Of a stretch of DNA of 45,609 bases, positions 8,563-16,425 are shown in pieces (position 1 is the stretch's first letter; each line of letters begins with the position of its first letter). A program made the position numbers and the translations under genes. The stretch lies in NCBI GenBank assembly GCA_964370015.1, contig CAYJHD010000012.1, positions 1 to 45,609 of the forward strand. The letters are read 5' to 3'. The notes below the pieces were generated by a model, which did no database searches, was not told the DNA's origin, and saw only the letters and a list, made by a program, of their open reading frames with translations. This stretch comes from CAYJAD01 sp964370015. Its GTDB lineage: Bacteria; Desulfobacterota; Desulfovibrionia; Desulfovibrionales; Desulfovibrionaceae.

Positions 8563-11500
8563 TTACGCTTGTAAGGCTGCTTTATTCCTTTGTACACTCA
8601 TATCTAGTTCTGGCAACAAATCTTCAAGGGCATTTTGATCACCCGCCTTGGCGGCGGCTTCCACGGTACGCGAAAGACGACCAAGGGTGCGTAAGCCAAA
8701 GATTTCTGCACTATTTGCCATGGCGGCGGCGGATTGCTCCACGCCTTTCCAGTGGCCGACGCGTAGCTCTTCATGGGCTTGCGCTAAGTAAGCATCGAGC
8801 TCATAGAGCAATTGCTCAATGGGATTAAGCCCTTCAGGAATTTCAAGGGGAACATTCTCTTCTGTTGCGCTGACAGCATTTTCTTCCATTTCAGTCTCTG
8901 CCTGCACGGTTGCATCCTCTTGAAGGGTGGGCTTAGCCTCCCATGCAAAGGGAGAAAATACCTTGGGCTTAAGCGTATCTTCTTCAGTGCTTGCTTGTAA
9001 AGGCTCTTGCTGTGCAAAGACCTGCGATGCCGATTCATCCGGTGCTGACTCACCCGATGCTGTTTCATCTGGAGATTCATCTGGGGCTTCATTTGGCCCA
9101 TGAGGATTCGAAGCGGAAGGATTCACAGCGGTAGCGTCGTCCAAGTTCGCAGACACGTCAGAAGTGGAAGAAATATCTTCAAAGAACTCCTCCACTGACT
9201 CGGTGGAATGCCCCTCTTCTTTTTCGCCCTCTTCATTATGTAACTCATCAAGATATTGTCGTAAGTGGTTTAGTTCTGCCCGACCGCGCTCTTCGGCGTC
9301 TGTATCACGATGAAAAGTAAGCTCCGGCAAATCTTCAGCGGCTTTGGCTCCAAGGGGAGTCATGCTTAGAGGGTCGTCCTCTTGTAAGCCAAGCTTTTCT
9401 TCGGACTTTTTAGACACTTGCACAGCCACGGGCATGGGCTCACCCACCCACTCCTGAGAAGGGGCAGTCACAGGCGCAGGGGCGGGCTTAGGGCTTTTGC
9501 GCAAGCCCAATAAAGACCCCAACAGCGAGCGTTTTGGCTCTGGCTGCTCAGCCGGCCCCATGTCCAGCAATTCGGACGCCGCAGGGGAAGAAACGTGCTC
9601 TTCCATTTGCTCAACTCTGTGCGGTGTTTCCTTTTCCGGTACAAAGGAAGGCTCGGACTTAGGTTCAAACATAGGCTCGGGCACTTGTTGCGGTTCTTGT
9701 TGTTGCTCCTCTTGCGGTGTTAATTTTTCTTTAGTATTTGCAACTGCTACATCTTTATTTATGGGTGTAGGCTCACCCACCCATTGATCACCTTGCAAAG
9801 AGCTTTGCAGCTCTTGCGTGGCGGCGGCCAATTGTGCCACCAAGTTCACCTTGGGCTTTTCAGCTACATTTTTCTTGGTGCTCAACACCACGGGGGATTT
9901 TTTGACAATTTTTGTCCCCACGGGCACAGGCTCACCTACCCACTCACCGCCGCCGCTGTGCGACGAGGCTTTGGCATGCTCAAAGGGCACTGTTCCCTTG
10001 GGCCGCAACATACTGCGAGGTTGCACGCGCACCACAGGACGTGTGGCTTCATGCAAAGTCACCCCATCGGCCACTTCTTCATGGCTTAACACCGACACAT
10101 CAGACTCTTGCTCCTTGGAATCTTGCTCCTTAGAGTTTTTCCCCTCGGAATCATTGCTAATACTTGCCAAAAGTTTCTGCACCGTAAGGGCGGCTTCGCT
10201 CATGGGCACGGGTGCTGGTTCTTCTTTAACCTCGCTGTCTTGCTCTTCGTCATCATCCATACCTATAAGAGATGTTAAATACGCAGCATTGCTTTTATCT
10301 GCCGAAGGAGCAGGACGTGTAGAGCCCGTGGCATGGTTTTGTTCAAAGGCAGATTCCGAGCTTTGCAGCATTTCTTCCATGAGCTCATCATCTGCTACAT
10401 TGGGACTGTGTTTTTGAATAAAATGCCTTTCTTGATCAGACAACACATCGGCTATGGAGCCGGCTTCTTCCTGCTCTTCATAAGCTTTTTGCGTAACTTG
10501 AGGCTCATCATCCACGCCGCCCAATAAAATGGCATCGCCTAGAGAGTTGGACGTATGTTCTGCATCGGACGCATGTTTCGCATATTCCTCTTCTGCGTCT
10601 TTATGCACTTCCTCCATGAATTCTTCACTGAGCTCTTCTATGAGAGCCTGAACTTCTGAATCTAGGGGATCTGTATTTTGCACCGGTTCGGCATTGAACT
10701 CGAGCGTAGATTTCTGCCCTTGTTCCATGTCTGGTGTCATATCCAGCGTCATATCCATTTCATCTAATGCGGCTTGTGCTGGCGTAGGAGCATCAAAACT
10801 CATATCCATCAAGGGCTCGGGCAAAGTACTCGGCGCGACAGGCTTTGCCGTGGAACGCTGATCTCCCATTTCCAAAATGGGTATGCCTGTGTCTATGATG
10901 TCTTCTTCCTGCACCTGGGTGTCTTGTTCTTCTTGAGCAAGCGCATCTTCAAAGGAGTACGGTTCATCATCTTCTTCGTAAGCATTCTCAGCTGCATCAT
11001 TTTGAGTTTCTAGCTGTTTTTGCTCTTGCTCAGCCAAAATAAAATCCGTCACCTCTTCGGTGATACTGCCAATATCTTCTTGATGTTGTACTATTTTTTC
11101 AATGGTTTGTTGCGCCAAAATGGCTTCCAAATGGGAGCATAAGCTTTGCTTGGTCACAGGCAAGGGCATGCAATGGGTAAAACCAAAGGCCTCAAAATAT
11201 CTTTCGGGCTCAGGTAAGGTGGGGTCTGGTGCATAAATGGCCAAACACACAGGGAAGTTTTCTTCCTTTTCTTGGCTAATTTTATACAAGGTTTGCATGG
11301 TTTGCTCCAAGCTCACACTTGGCATGCGCGTATCCACAATGATGAGGGAGGAGCCATGCTCTTTATAAATATCTGCCACCTGCTCGCCACTGCGAGCTTC
11401 TGCCACGGGGTGTTCCACTTTTTCCAAGAAAAAACGCCACATATGTCTTTCGTCGGTGTTGTCAGACAAAAGAATAATGGGATTATTTTTCTCTTCTTGT

Positions 11501-13512
11501 GGGGTGGGAGTGGCGTCCTTTTGCGTGAAAGAGCACACTTCGCAATGCACCGTGAAAGAAATGGATGCGCCATGTGCATTGCACTCCACGCCCAAAAAGC
11601 CATGATACGAAGCAGACAACTCCCAAGCTCTGGCCAAGGCCGTCACACTGCGATCTTGCGGGGGTTTACCCGTGCCTGTATCGGTGATGGTGAAAAGCAA
11701 ATGTCCAGGATTAACGCTTTCGGGCACACGACGCACCGCCAATTGCACAGCCCCTCTATGGGTGGAGCGCACTGAGCTTTCCAACAATAAACGCAACACA
11801 AACAATAATTGTAAGGCGTCTCCCTTATAACATTGCGCCAAGTGCGGTGGCATAAACCAAGACAGGGCTATGTTTTTCTTATCTGCCACGGGAGATACGG
11901 AATCATGGGCTTGGCGTAACAAGCTTTGTAAATCGAAAATATTATCTTCTATGCCGCCCATGGAAGGCACAGCCATGCGTTCTCTGGCAGGAGCGTGCAA
12001 TATTTGCAAGATTTCTTTGCTCACCGTGCTTAAGGATTGAATGCTTTCCTTGGCGGCCACAGGCAAAGCACAATCTTCCAGGGCCGACACATGACGACTC
12101 AATTGCTCCACAGGCCAGCGTAGCTGTTCCTCCAAAGGCGAAATGGCGCGCTTGGGTGCACTGTCTTCGTCTTGTTGTTCTTCCGTATCAAGACTTTGCG
12201 CCTCTTCCACGGGAACCAAGCGCAAGTTGGGGTCACTTTCCACCAAGCTTTCCACGCTGGAATGGGCATCATGAGCTGCATCTTGCCCTTGCTCATGCCA
12301 AGCATCGGCGGTGGTGGTGCCCACAAGGAAAAGCGTTCCCAAAGCCACACCCCAAAGAGGCAATGCCGCAAGCATACCCATGGGTAACAGGCTAAAGCCC
12401 ACGGGCGGTAAAAGCCCCACCAAGGCCACGGCCACAGCCAAGGGCGGCACCAAACAAGCAATGAGAAAACGACGAGAGCCCACATAGCCGCTCATGCACG
12501 CAGCTAAGGAAGTGGGTACAAAAAGCAGCAACAACAAAGGCCATAATTCCACATAGCGCACCGTCCATGTGAAGCCCGGCACCAAGGGTAAAAGAGCCAC
12601 CACCATACCCACCGCAGTGAGGAGCACGTATTGTATATCTATGGCGCGCGATTGTTGTGGCGTATTCATGATATGACGTGCCACATGGGCCCACAAAATA
12701 AGAGCCACACCGGGCGCCAACACGGCACTCAGATCTCCCATGGGAATATGCGCTGTGGCATAGGAGGGAATGCCCACAATGGCGTGATAAAGCACCACCG
12801 CCGTATATAAACCTGCCCAATAACGCCACTGCCCCTTGCCACTAACGCCACGCAAGAGGCATAAAAGCATAACCACAAAAAGCCCCACAATGGCGGCAGG
12901 ATACGCTAACAACTCAAAGGAGGTTGCGGCATTGTGCGGCGTGCGCAGTACAGTCGAAAACCATAAATTGGGCAATCCATGTAAGCGAATATATGCCGTG
13001 ATGGTGGTATCTTGTTGTTCCGGCATGAGGAATATGCCTCGAGAACTGGGGGTATACTCTTGCCATTGCATGGGATTTTGCACTTCGGGCACAAAAAGCA
13101 AAGCCTTTTGAGCAAGCGCACTGCCTAGATCTAGCAAGTAGGTGGGATCCTCAGTGGTATTTGCCTTGGCAGAAAGGGTGAAACGCAACCAAAGAACGCC
13201 AAAGTCCTGTTCATAGCCCGATTGTAAAGGAGAAAATTTCTTTTGGATTTGCGGATTCTGTATATCTTGCACCGAAAGAGTTCCACTTTCATCCACAAAG
13301 GCTGACATATAAGGCGCCAGTTCAAAACTTTCTTCTTGCGCCTCGGCCAAAGGAATATTAGGCACAGAATCAGAAGCCGCATGGGCTCCCCATGTAAGCC
13401 AAGACCAAGCCAAGGCCGTTATGAGAAGAAAGCTCCACAAAGGAAGAAAAGACGGTGCTTGAACAGCCCCTTTATTACGCAAATCTTGCCATGTCATATA
13501 TGCCTCCGACAA
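8563..13512 (-). CDS. 1649-residue membrane hybrid pseudo-histidine kinase with degenerate receiver and HPt domains
   Basis: After an N-terminal membrane segment (about 25-45) there is an extracytoplasmic domain (about 50-200) resembling the 7TMR-DISM sensor module. About seven membrane segments follow (200-400). Residues 455-660 look like a histidine kinase core, but the H-box position reads EEQLRWPV, with Glu where the histidine should be. The N box reads LLLESSVRST, lacking the Mg-binding Asn. The G1 box DTGTGKPP is kept. The receiver (about 687-800) keeps D727 (IIVDTRMP) but has Tyr for the switch Thr/Ser and Leu for the conserved Lys. A very acidic, Gln/Glu/Pro-rich linker (about 800-1560) contains three WVGEP-x-P motifs. 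The last 87 residues resemble an HPt four-helix domain with Ala at the phospho-histidine position (SAAAMANSAEIFG). GGAGG five bases before ATG fixes the start. I infer a signalling scaffold rather than an active kinase. Domain names are by eye. Confidence 0.78.
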   Translation of the reverse strand: MSEAYMTWQDLRNKGAVQAPSFLPLWSFLLITALAWSWLTWGAHAASDSVPNIPLAEAQEESFELAPYMSAFVDESGTLSVQDIQNPQIQKKFSPLQSGYEQDFGVLWLRFTLSAKANTTEDPTYLLDLGSALAQKALLFVPEVQNPMQWQEYTPSSRGIFLMPEQQDTTITAYIRLHGLPNLWFSTVLRTPHNAATSFELLAYPAAIVGLFVVMLLCLLRGVSGKGQWRYWAGLYTAVVLYHAIVGIPSYATAHIPMGDLSAVLAPGVALILWAHVARHIMNTPQQSRAIDIQYVLLTAVGMVVALLPLVPGFTWTVRYVELWPLLLLLFVPTSLAACMSGYVGSRRFLIACLVPPLAVAVALVGLLPPVGFSLLPMGMLAALPLWGVALGTLFLVGTTTADAWHEQGQDAAHDAHSSVESLVESDPNLRLVPVEEAQSLDTEEQQDEDSAPKRAISPLEEQLRWPVEQLSRHVSALEDCALPVAAKESIQSLSTVSKEILQILHAPARERMAVPSMGGIEDNIFDLQSLLRQAHDSVSPVADKKNIALSWFMPPHLAQCYKGDALQLLFVLRLLLESSVRSTHRGAVQLAVRRVPESVNPGHLLFTITDTGTGKPPQDRSVTALARAWELSASYHGFLGVECNAHGASISFTVHCEVCSFTQKDATPTPQEEKNNPIILLSDNTDERHMWRFFLEKVEHPVAEARSGEQVADIYKEHGSSLIIVDTRMPSVSLEQTMQTLYKISQEKEENFPVCLAIYAPDPTLPEPERYFEAFGFTHCMPLPVTKQSLCSHLEAILAQQTIEKIVQHQEDIGSITEEVTDFILAEQEQKQLETQNDAAENAYEEDDEPYSFEDALAQEEQDTQVQEEDIIDTGIPILEMGDQRSTAKPVAPSTLPEPLMDMSFDAPTPAQAALDEMDMTLDMTPDMEQGQKSTLEFNAEPVQNTDPLDSEVQALIEELSEEFMEEVHKDAEEEYAKHASDAEHTSNSLGDAILLGGVDDEPQVTQKAYEEQEEAGSIADVLSDQERHFIQKHSPNVADDELMEEMLQSSESAFEQNHATGSTRPAPSADKSNAAYLTSLIGMDDDEEQDSEVKEEPAPVPMSEAALTVQKLLASISNDSEGKNSKEQDSKEQESDVSVLSHEEVADGVTLHEATRPVVRVQPRSMLRPKGTVPFEHAKASSHSGGGEWVGEPVPVGTKIVKKSPVVLSTKKNVAEKPKVNLVAQLAAATQELQSSLQGDQWVGEPTPINKDVAVANTKEKLTPQEEQQQEPQQVPEPMFEPKSEPSFVPEKETPHRVEQMEEHVSSPAASELLDMGPAEQPEPKRSLLGSLLGLRKSPKPAPAPVTAPSQEWVGEPMPVAVQVSKKSEEKLGLQEDDPLSMTPLGAKAAEDLPELTFHRDTDAEERGRAELNHLRQYLDELHNEEGEKEEGHSTESVEEFFEDISSTSDVSANLDDATAVNPSASNPHGPNEAPDESPDETASGESAPDESASQVFAQQEPLQASTEEDTLKPKVFSPFAWEAKPTLQEDATVQAETEMEENAVSATEENVPLEIPEGLNPIEQLLYELDAYLAQAHEELRVGHWKGVEQSAAAMANSAEIFGLRTLGRLSRTVEAAAKAGDQNALEDLLPELDMSVQRNKAALQA
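9430..9945 (-). repeat. Three WVGEP-x-P motifs inside the acidic linker of the 1649-residue protein
   Basis: The plus strand carries near-identical CTCACCTACCCA or CTCACCCACCCA stretches at about 9438-9451, 9770-9783 and 9929-9942. They encode EWVGEPMPV, QWVGEPTPI and EWVGEPVPV. Each is followed within ten residues by a Lys-containing stretch (VSKKS, NKDVA, IVKKS). They are spaced irregularly in otherwise low-complexity sequence, so they look like short linear motifs kept by selection. Confidence 0.75.
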
Positions 13513-13551
13513 TGTATTCTCTTGGCTGGAAAATTTTCCATATTTGGTCGC

Positions 13552-13573
13552 CTACTGCAGCATGCTGCAGTAG
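13552..13573. promoter_or_regulatory. 22-bp perfect palindrome in the leader of the 1649-residue gene
   Basis: The half-site CTACTGCAGCA is followed directly by its exact complement with no spacer. It lies 21 bases downstream of an extended -10 box and so begins at about +6 of the expected transcript. It could be a repressor operator or a 5'-leader hairpin. Confidence 0.6.
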
Positions 13574-13585
13574 CATGTAAATCGA

Positions 13586-13594
13586 ATTATACCA
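13586..13594 (-). promoter_or_regulatory. Extended -10 promoter of the 1649-residue gene
   Basis: On the minus strand the sequence reads TGGTATAAT, a TGn extension plus a perfect -10 hexamer. No good -35 box is visible, which is usual for extended -10 promoters. The predicted start near 13579 leaves a leader of about 67 bases that contains the palindrome. Confidence 0.6.
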
Positions 13595-13650
13595 CGCGCT
13601 TGAAAGCACGCTACCAAAGCACCCCGTGCGCGCTTTTGTCTACACATAAA

Positions 13651-13697
13651 AACAACTAAAGCCGCCCCAGAGCATGCGACTCCATGGGGGCGACTTT
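13651..13697 (-). terminator. Strong terminator ending the ccm operon
   Basis: On the minus strand AAAGTCGCCCC (plus 13697-13687) pairs with GGGGCGGCTTT (13668-13658), an 11-base stem with one G-T wobble. The run AGTTGTTTTTATG follows. It sits 27 bases after the stop of the last TPR gene. Confidence 0.82.
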
Positions 13698-13724
13698 AGA
13701 AAAGTTCACGTTGGGATAAGGCTC

Positions 13725-14324
13725 TTACAATTTCTTGAGCATATCCTCAACTCTTTGCCCATCGGGAGTTTTAGCATTGGGATTTAAGCGCACCAATCGT
13801 TGCCACATTTCTTTGGCTTCATCCTTACGATTTAAGTCAAAGTACAACACTACGCCAGCATTGAAAAGGGAGTTTTCATGGCGTGGGTCCACTTGACTGG
13901 CTTTGCGATAAGATTCCAATGCCAAATCAAATTTATCCAAAAGGCGGTACATGGTGCCTCTGTCGGTCAAAACATTAGCATTATTTGGTTTTATTTCCAA
14001 TGCTTTTGTGTAGGCCATGACAGATTTTTCTGGATTTTTGGCATCAAAATACAAATTACCTAGATGTATCCAACCATCGGCATCCTTGGGATTTTGCGCC
14101 GCAAAGGCTTCGGCATCGGCAATATGCTCATCATTGTCTTGCATCACTTCAAGATTGCTTGTGCCTTGGCCGCCTTGAGGCGTGGCACCGCCCATGAGCG
14201 CAGGAATAAGTGTGCCCAAATATAAACCAAACAACAAAGCCGCCACCACAGAAACATAGAGCGTGCTACGGCGCACCATGACAGGATCACTGGGGGCTGG
14301 AGCGTTTTTTCTTTTTTGTGTCAT
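13725..14324 (-). CDS. TPR protein of the ccm operon, membrane-anchored (CcmI/NrfG-like role)
   Basis: This 199-residue protein has one membrane helix at about 23-42 (TLYVSVVAALLFGLYLGTLI). At least three TPR units follow between residues 70 and 190, for example DGWIHLGNLYFDAKNPEKSVMAYTKALEI and LDKFDLALESYRKASQVDP. In other Ccm systems the TPR part of CcmI/CcmH or NrfG binds the C terminus of apocytochrome c and presents it for heme attachment. Here no CcmG or CcmH accompanies it, so this protein and its upstream TPR neighbour are the only candidates in the cluster for apocytochrome handling. It begins 15 bases after the stop of the preceding TPR gene with GAGGGAA as a binding site, and it is the last gene before a strong terminator. 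The role is inferred from position. Confidence 0.85.
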   Translation of the reverse strand: MTQKRKNAPAPSDPVMVRRSTLYVSVVAALLFGLYLGTLIPALMGGATPQGGQGTSNLEVMQDNDEHIADAEAFAAQNPKDADGWIHLGNLYFDAKNPEKSVMAYTKALEIKPNNANVLTDRGTMYRLLDKFDLALESYRKASQVDPRHENSLFNAGVVLYFDLNRKDEAKEMWQRLVRLNPNAKTPDGQRVEDMLKKL

Positions 14325-14339
14325 AAGCTTTATTCCCTC

Positions 14340-14927
14340 TTATTGAGCAGGAGCTTGCTCAAGTTTTTTCACTTCATCTTCAATGGCCAAGCGCAAAGAA
14401 TCCGGCAAGTTTTTATCCTGTAACGCCGTCTTCAAATGCTCAAGGGCGCGCTCTTCATTGTCCAAGTAATAGGCATAGAGCACACCAAGGCTATAACGGG
14501 CCGAAGCATCGTTATTCATGGTCACCACTTTTTCCAAAGATGCGGCGGCTTCGGCATGCTTTTCTTTATTATGTAGCACTATGCCCAGCATATAATGCGG
14601 CTCAGACTTGCTGGCGTCAATTTTAATGGCGCGCTGTAAAAAGGACTCTGCCGCGTCCCATTGCTGGGTTTGAATGAGTAAATCAGACGTGTGCACAAGC
14701 ATATCGAAATCATCGGGTTTTTGCTTCAATTCTTCCATATGCGTGCCAATTTCCGTCATGAGGGCCGCCATGGGGTCTGCGGCTTCATTGGAAGAAGAAG
14801 AAGAACGACCTTGCACAACCAAAGGCTCGCCCGAGATTCGTTGTTGCAACGAAATACCAAGCATCACCAACAAGCCCAGAGTAAGAAGGGCCAAAATTAT
14901 TTTACGAGAAGCAGCTAACTCAAACAT
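14340..14927 (-). CDS. TPR protein of the ccm operon, N-terminal membrane anchor
   Basis: This 195-residue protein has a signal-anchor at about 8-27 (RKIILALLTLGLLVMLGISL). TPR repeats follow between about 55 and 185, for example AESFLQRAIKIDASKSEPHYMLGIVLHNKEKHAEAAASLEKVV. It overlaps the 3' end of ccmD by eight bases: its ATGTTTGAG contains the ccmD stop. This places it firmly inside the Ccm operon. It is clearly related in layout to the next TPR gene, so the pair may have arisen by duplication, though sequence similarity outside the repeat consensus is low by eye. Like its neighbour it probably acts on the periplasmic side in apocytochrome binding, replacing the CcmI/CcmH TPR module. No thioredoxin-like or CXXC redox motif is present in either protein. 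Confidence 0.85.
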   Translation of the reverse strand: MFELAASRKIILALLTLGLLVMLGISLQQRISGEPLVVQGRSSSSSNEAADPMAALMTEIGTHMEELKQKPDDFDMLVHTSDLLIQTQQWDAAESFLQRAIKIDASKSEPHYMLGIVLHNKEKHAEAAASLEKVVTMNNDASARYSLGVLYAYYLDNEERALEHLKTALQDKNLPDSLRLAIEDEVKKLEQAPAQ

Positions 14928-15057
14928 TGTCCATGTGCTCCTTTAACGCTATACGTTTTTTCAAGGCGCTTTGCCCTTTGGCTAAAAAAGCCACATAGCC
15001 GCCAATTCCTATCCATACGGCCACATTGGCCATGAGTATCCATGTTGTACTTTCCAT
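14920..15057 (-). CDS. ccmD: CcmD, heme exporter small subunit (45 residues)
   Basis: This tiny gene is easily missed. It reads MESTTWILMANVAVWIGIGG and continues to a basic C-terminal tail (LKKRIALKEHMDNV). The layout is classic CcmD: a single membrane helix (about 6-26) followed by a charged cytoplasmic segment. CcmD joins CcmABC in releasing holo-CcmE. The ATG is 15 bases after the ccmC stop, with AAGGAT nearby, and its TGA stop lies inside the first codons of the following TPR gene (8-base overlap), which indicates coupled translation. Position between ccmC and the TPR genes and the size match ccmD of other operons. The sequence family is poorly conserved, so position and topology carry the call. 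Confidence 0.85.
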   Translation of the reverse strand: MESTTWILMANVAVWIGIGGYVAFLAKGQSALKKRIALKEHMDNV

Positions 15058-15072
15058 ACATATATCCTTATC

Positions 15073-15753
15073 TTACGAAGAAAACTCTTCCCTTTGTGCC
15101 ATGAACAATTCTTCCACCCGAGCCTCTTGCTCCAATTGCTTTTTACGGAAAAGCAGTAAAGCCGCCCAAAGGATGCCAAAACTTGCAAGGCATACAAAAA
15201 TAGTCACCTTCATGGCTTCATCAAGCCCACCACCCTTGGAAGCGAACACCGCAGGGTGAATGGAACGCCACAAACGCGCCGACAAAAACACCAGCGGCAC
15301 ATCCACAAAGGCCACAATACCCACAACGGCGCGGATATTGGCATTGCGCGATTTGGGCATATCCAGCCCGCGCAAAATTAAATAGCCTGTGTATATGAAC
15401 CACATGATGAGGGCCGTGGTTAAGCGTGGATCCCATGTCCACCACACGCCCCAAGAGTGCCGCGCCCAAATGGAGCCCGTCACAATGGCCAATCCAGCAC
15501 AAAGCACGCCCACCTCGGCACCGGCTTTTGCCAGTTCATCCCACCTGGGGGAGCGCGTTTTCAAATAAGCAATGGAGGCCACAAAAACCACAAAAAAACT
15601 CACAAAAGACCACCAAGACAAGGGCAAATGGATATAAAATATCTTTTGCACCAAGCCCATATGAGCCTCTATGGGAGCGTATACAAAAATAAACCATTGG
15701 CTCACCACCATGGCCACGGTGCCCAAGAGGGCTAAAATAGCTACAAGGGGCAT
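15073..15753 (-). CDS. ccmC: CcmC, heme lyase/handling protein of system I cytochrome c maturation
   Basis: This 226-residue protein has six membrane segments. The tryptophan-rich heme-handling (WWD) motif is WGVWWTWDPRLT at residues 101-112. A conserved His precedes it in the first loop (FYIHLPLSWW, H42), and a second candidate heme ligand follows in SARLWRSIHP. CcmC binds heme on the periplasmic side and loads it on CcmE. The gene starts immediately after ccmB (TAA directly followed by ATG) and is followed by ccmD at 15 bases. Nothing in the sequence is unusual for CcmC. The motif and order make this assignment firm. Confidence 0.95.
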   Translation of the reverse strand: MPLVAILALLGTVAMVVSQWFIFVYAPIEAHMGLVQKIFYIHLPLSWWSFVSFFVVFVASIAYLKTRSPRWDELAKAGAEVGVLCAGLAIVTGSIWARHSWGVWWTWDPRLTTALIMWFIYTGYLILRGLDMPKSRNANIRAVVGIVAFVDVPLVFLSARLWRSIHPAVFASKGGGLDEAMKVTIFVCLASFGILWAALLLFRKKQLEQEARVEELFMAQREEFSS

Positions 15754-16425
15754 TTAATCCTCCCCGGCATAAATATAATCAAAAAGGAGCAGGCCGGCCC
15801 CCAAGAAAAGGGCATCAAAGGCCAAAGCCACACCAAACCAATTTTCTAAACCTTCGGGCGTTGCTTGCGAAAAGCCCGCCGCCCCCACGCGTATGCCTGC
15901 CAAAAGCAAGGGCACCAAGAGGGGGAATACAATGATGCTCAATAAAGACTCGCGCGCCGCTTGCCCTTGGGATAAGGCCCCAAGAAGCGAACCGCAAGCC
16001 GCCATGCCCACATCCACCAATAAGATGATGGCTAAGCCTTCCAACCACAATGGCGAAATGCTTTGCCCCAAAAAAATGATGGAAGCCGGCAAAAACACCG
16101 CTTGAGCCAATAAAATTAAGAGGAAACCGCTTATGCCCTTGGCCAGCCACACCACATACAAAGGTTGCGGCATGAGCAACAGACCTTGGCGGGCATTGTT
16201 CACTTCTTCTATGCCATACAGCATATTGAAAACCAACACTTGGCAAAAGGCCGAAGCCAACCAAAAGATGGCCGCCGCCCCTTGGGGCGACATGACAGAG
16301 CCCACCTCAAGAGATAGGCTAAAGACAAAGAGTAAGAGCAAGCCCAGCAAAAGAGCTTGGATGAGCCCTTGCCCGCGGGCCAAGCGTATATCTTTACGGA
16401 TAAGAGCCAACAGTGCTTTTAGCAT
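15754..16425 (-). CDS. ccmB: CcmB, ABC-type membrane subunit of the heme/CcmE release complex
   Basis: This 223-residue integral membrane protein has six hydrophobic helices, as expected for CcmB. The N terminus (LLALIRKDIRLARGQGLIQALLLG) resembles the family start KDLRLERR. A GISGFLLILLAQAVFLP segment and SLLSIIVFPLLVPLLLAG in the second half are characteristic. It forms the ABC complex with CcmA, which uses ATP to release holo-CcmE from CcmC/D. Its ATG lies inside the last codons of ccmA (7-base overlap), and its stop abuts the ccmC start, so the three are tightly coupled. The assignment is firm from order and topology. Confidence 0.93.
   Translation of the reverse strand: MLKALLALIRKDIRLARGQGLIQALLLGLLLLFVFSLSLEVGSVMSPQGAAAIFWLASAFCQVLVFNMLYGIEEVNNARQGLLLMPQPLYVVWLAKGISGFLLILLAQAVFLPASIIFLGQSISPLWLEGLAIILLVDVGMAACGSLLGALSQGQAARESLLSIIVFPLLVPLLLAGIRVGAAGFSQATPEGLENWFGVALAFDALFLGAGLLLFDYIYAGED

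Noticed and set aside
9818..10417. Plus-strand Ser/Thr/Cys-rich open frame of 199 codons
   Set aside because: It is the complement of the acidic linker of the 1649-residue protein and has no binding site.
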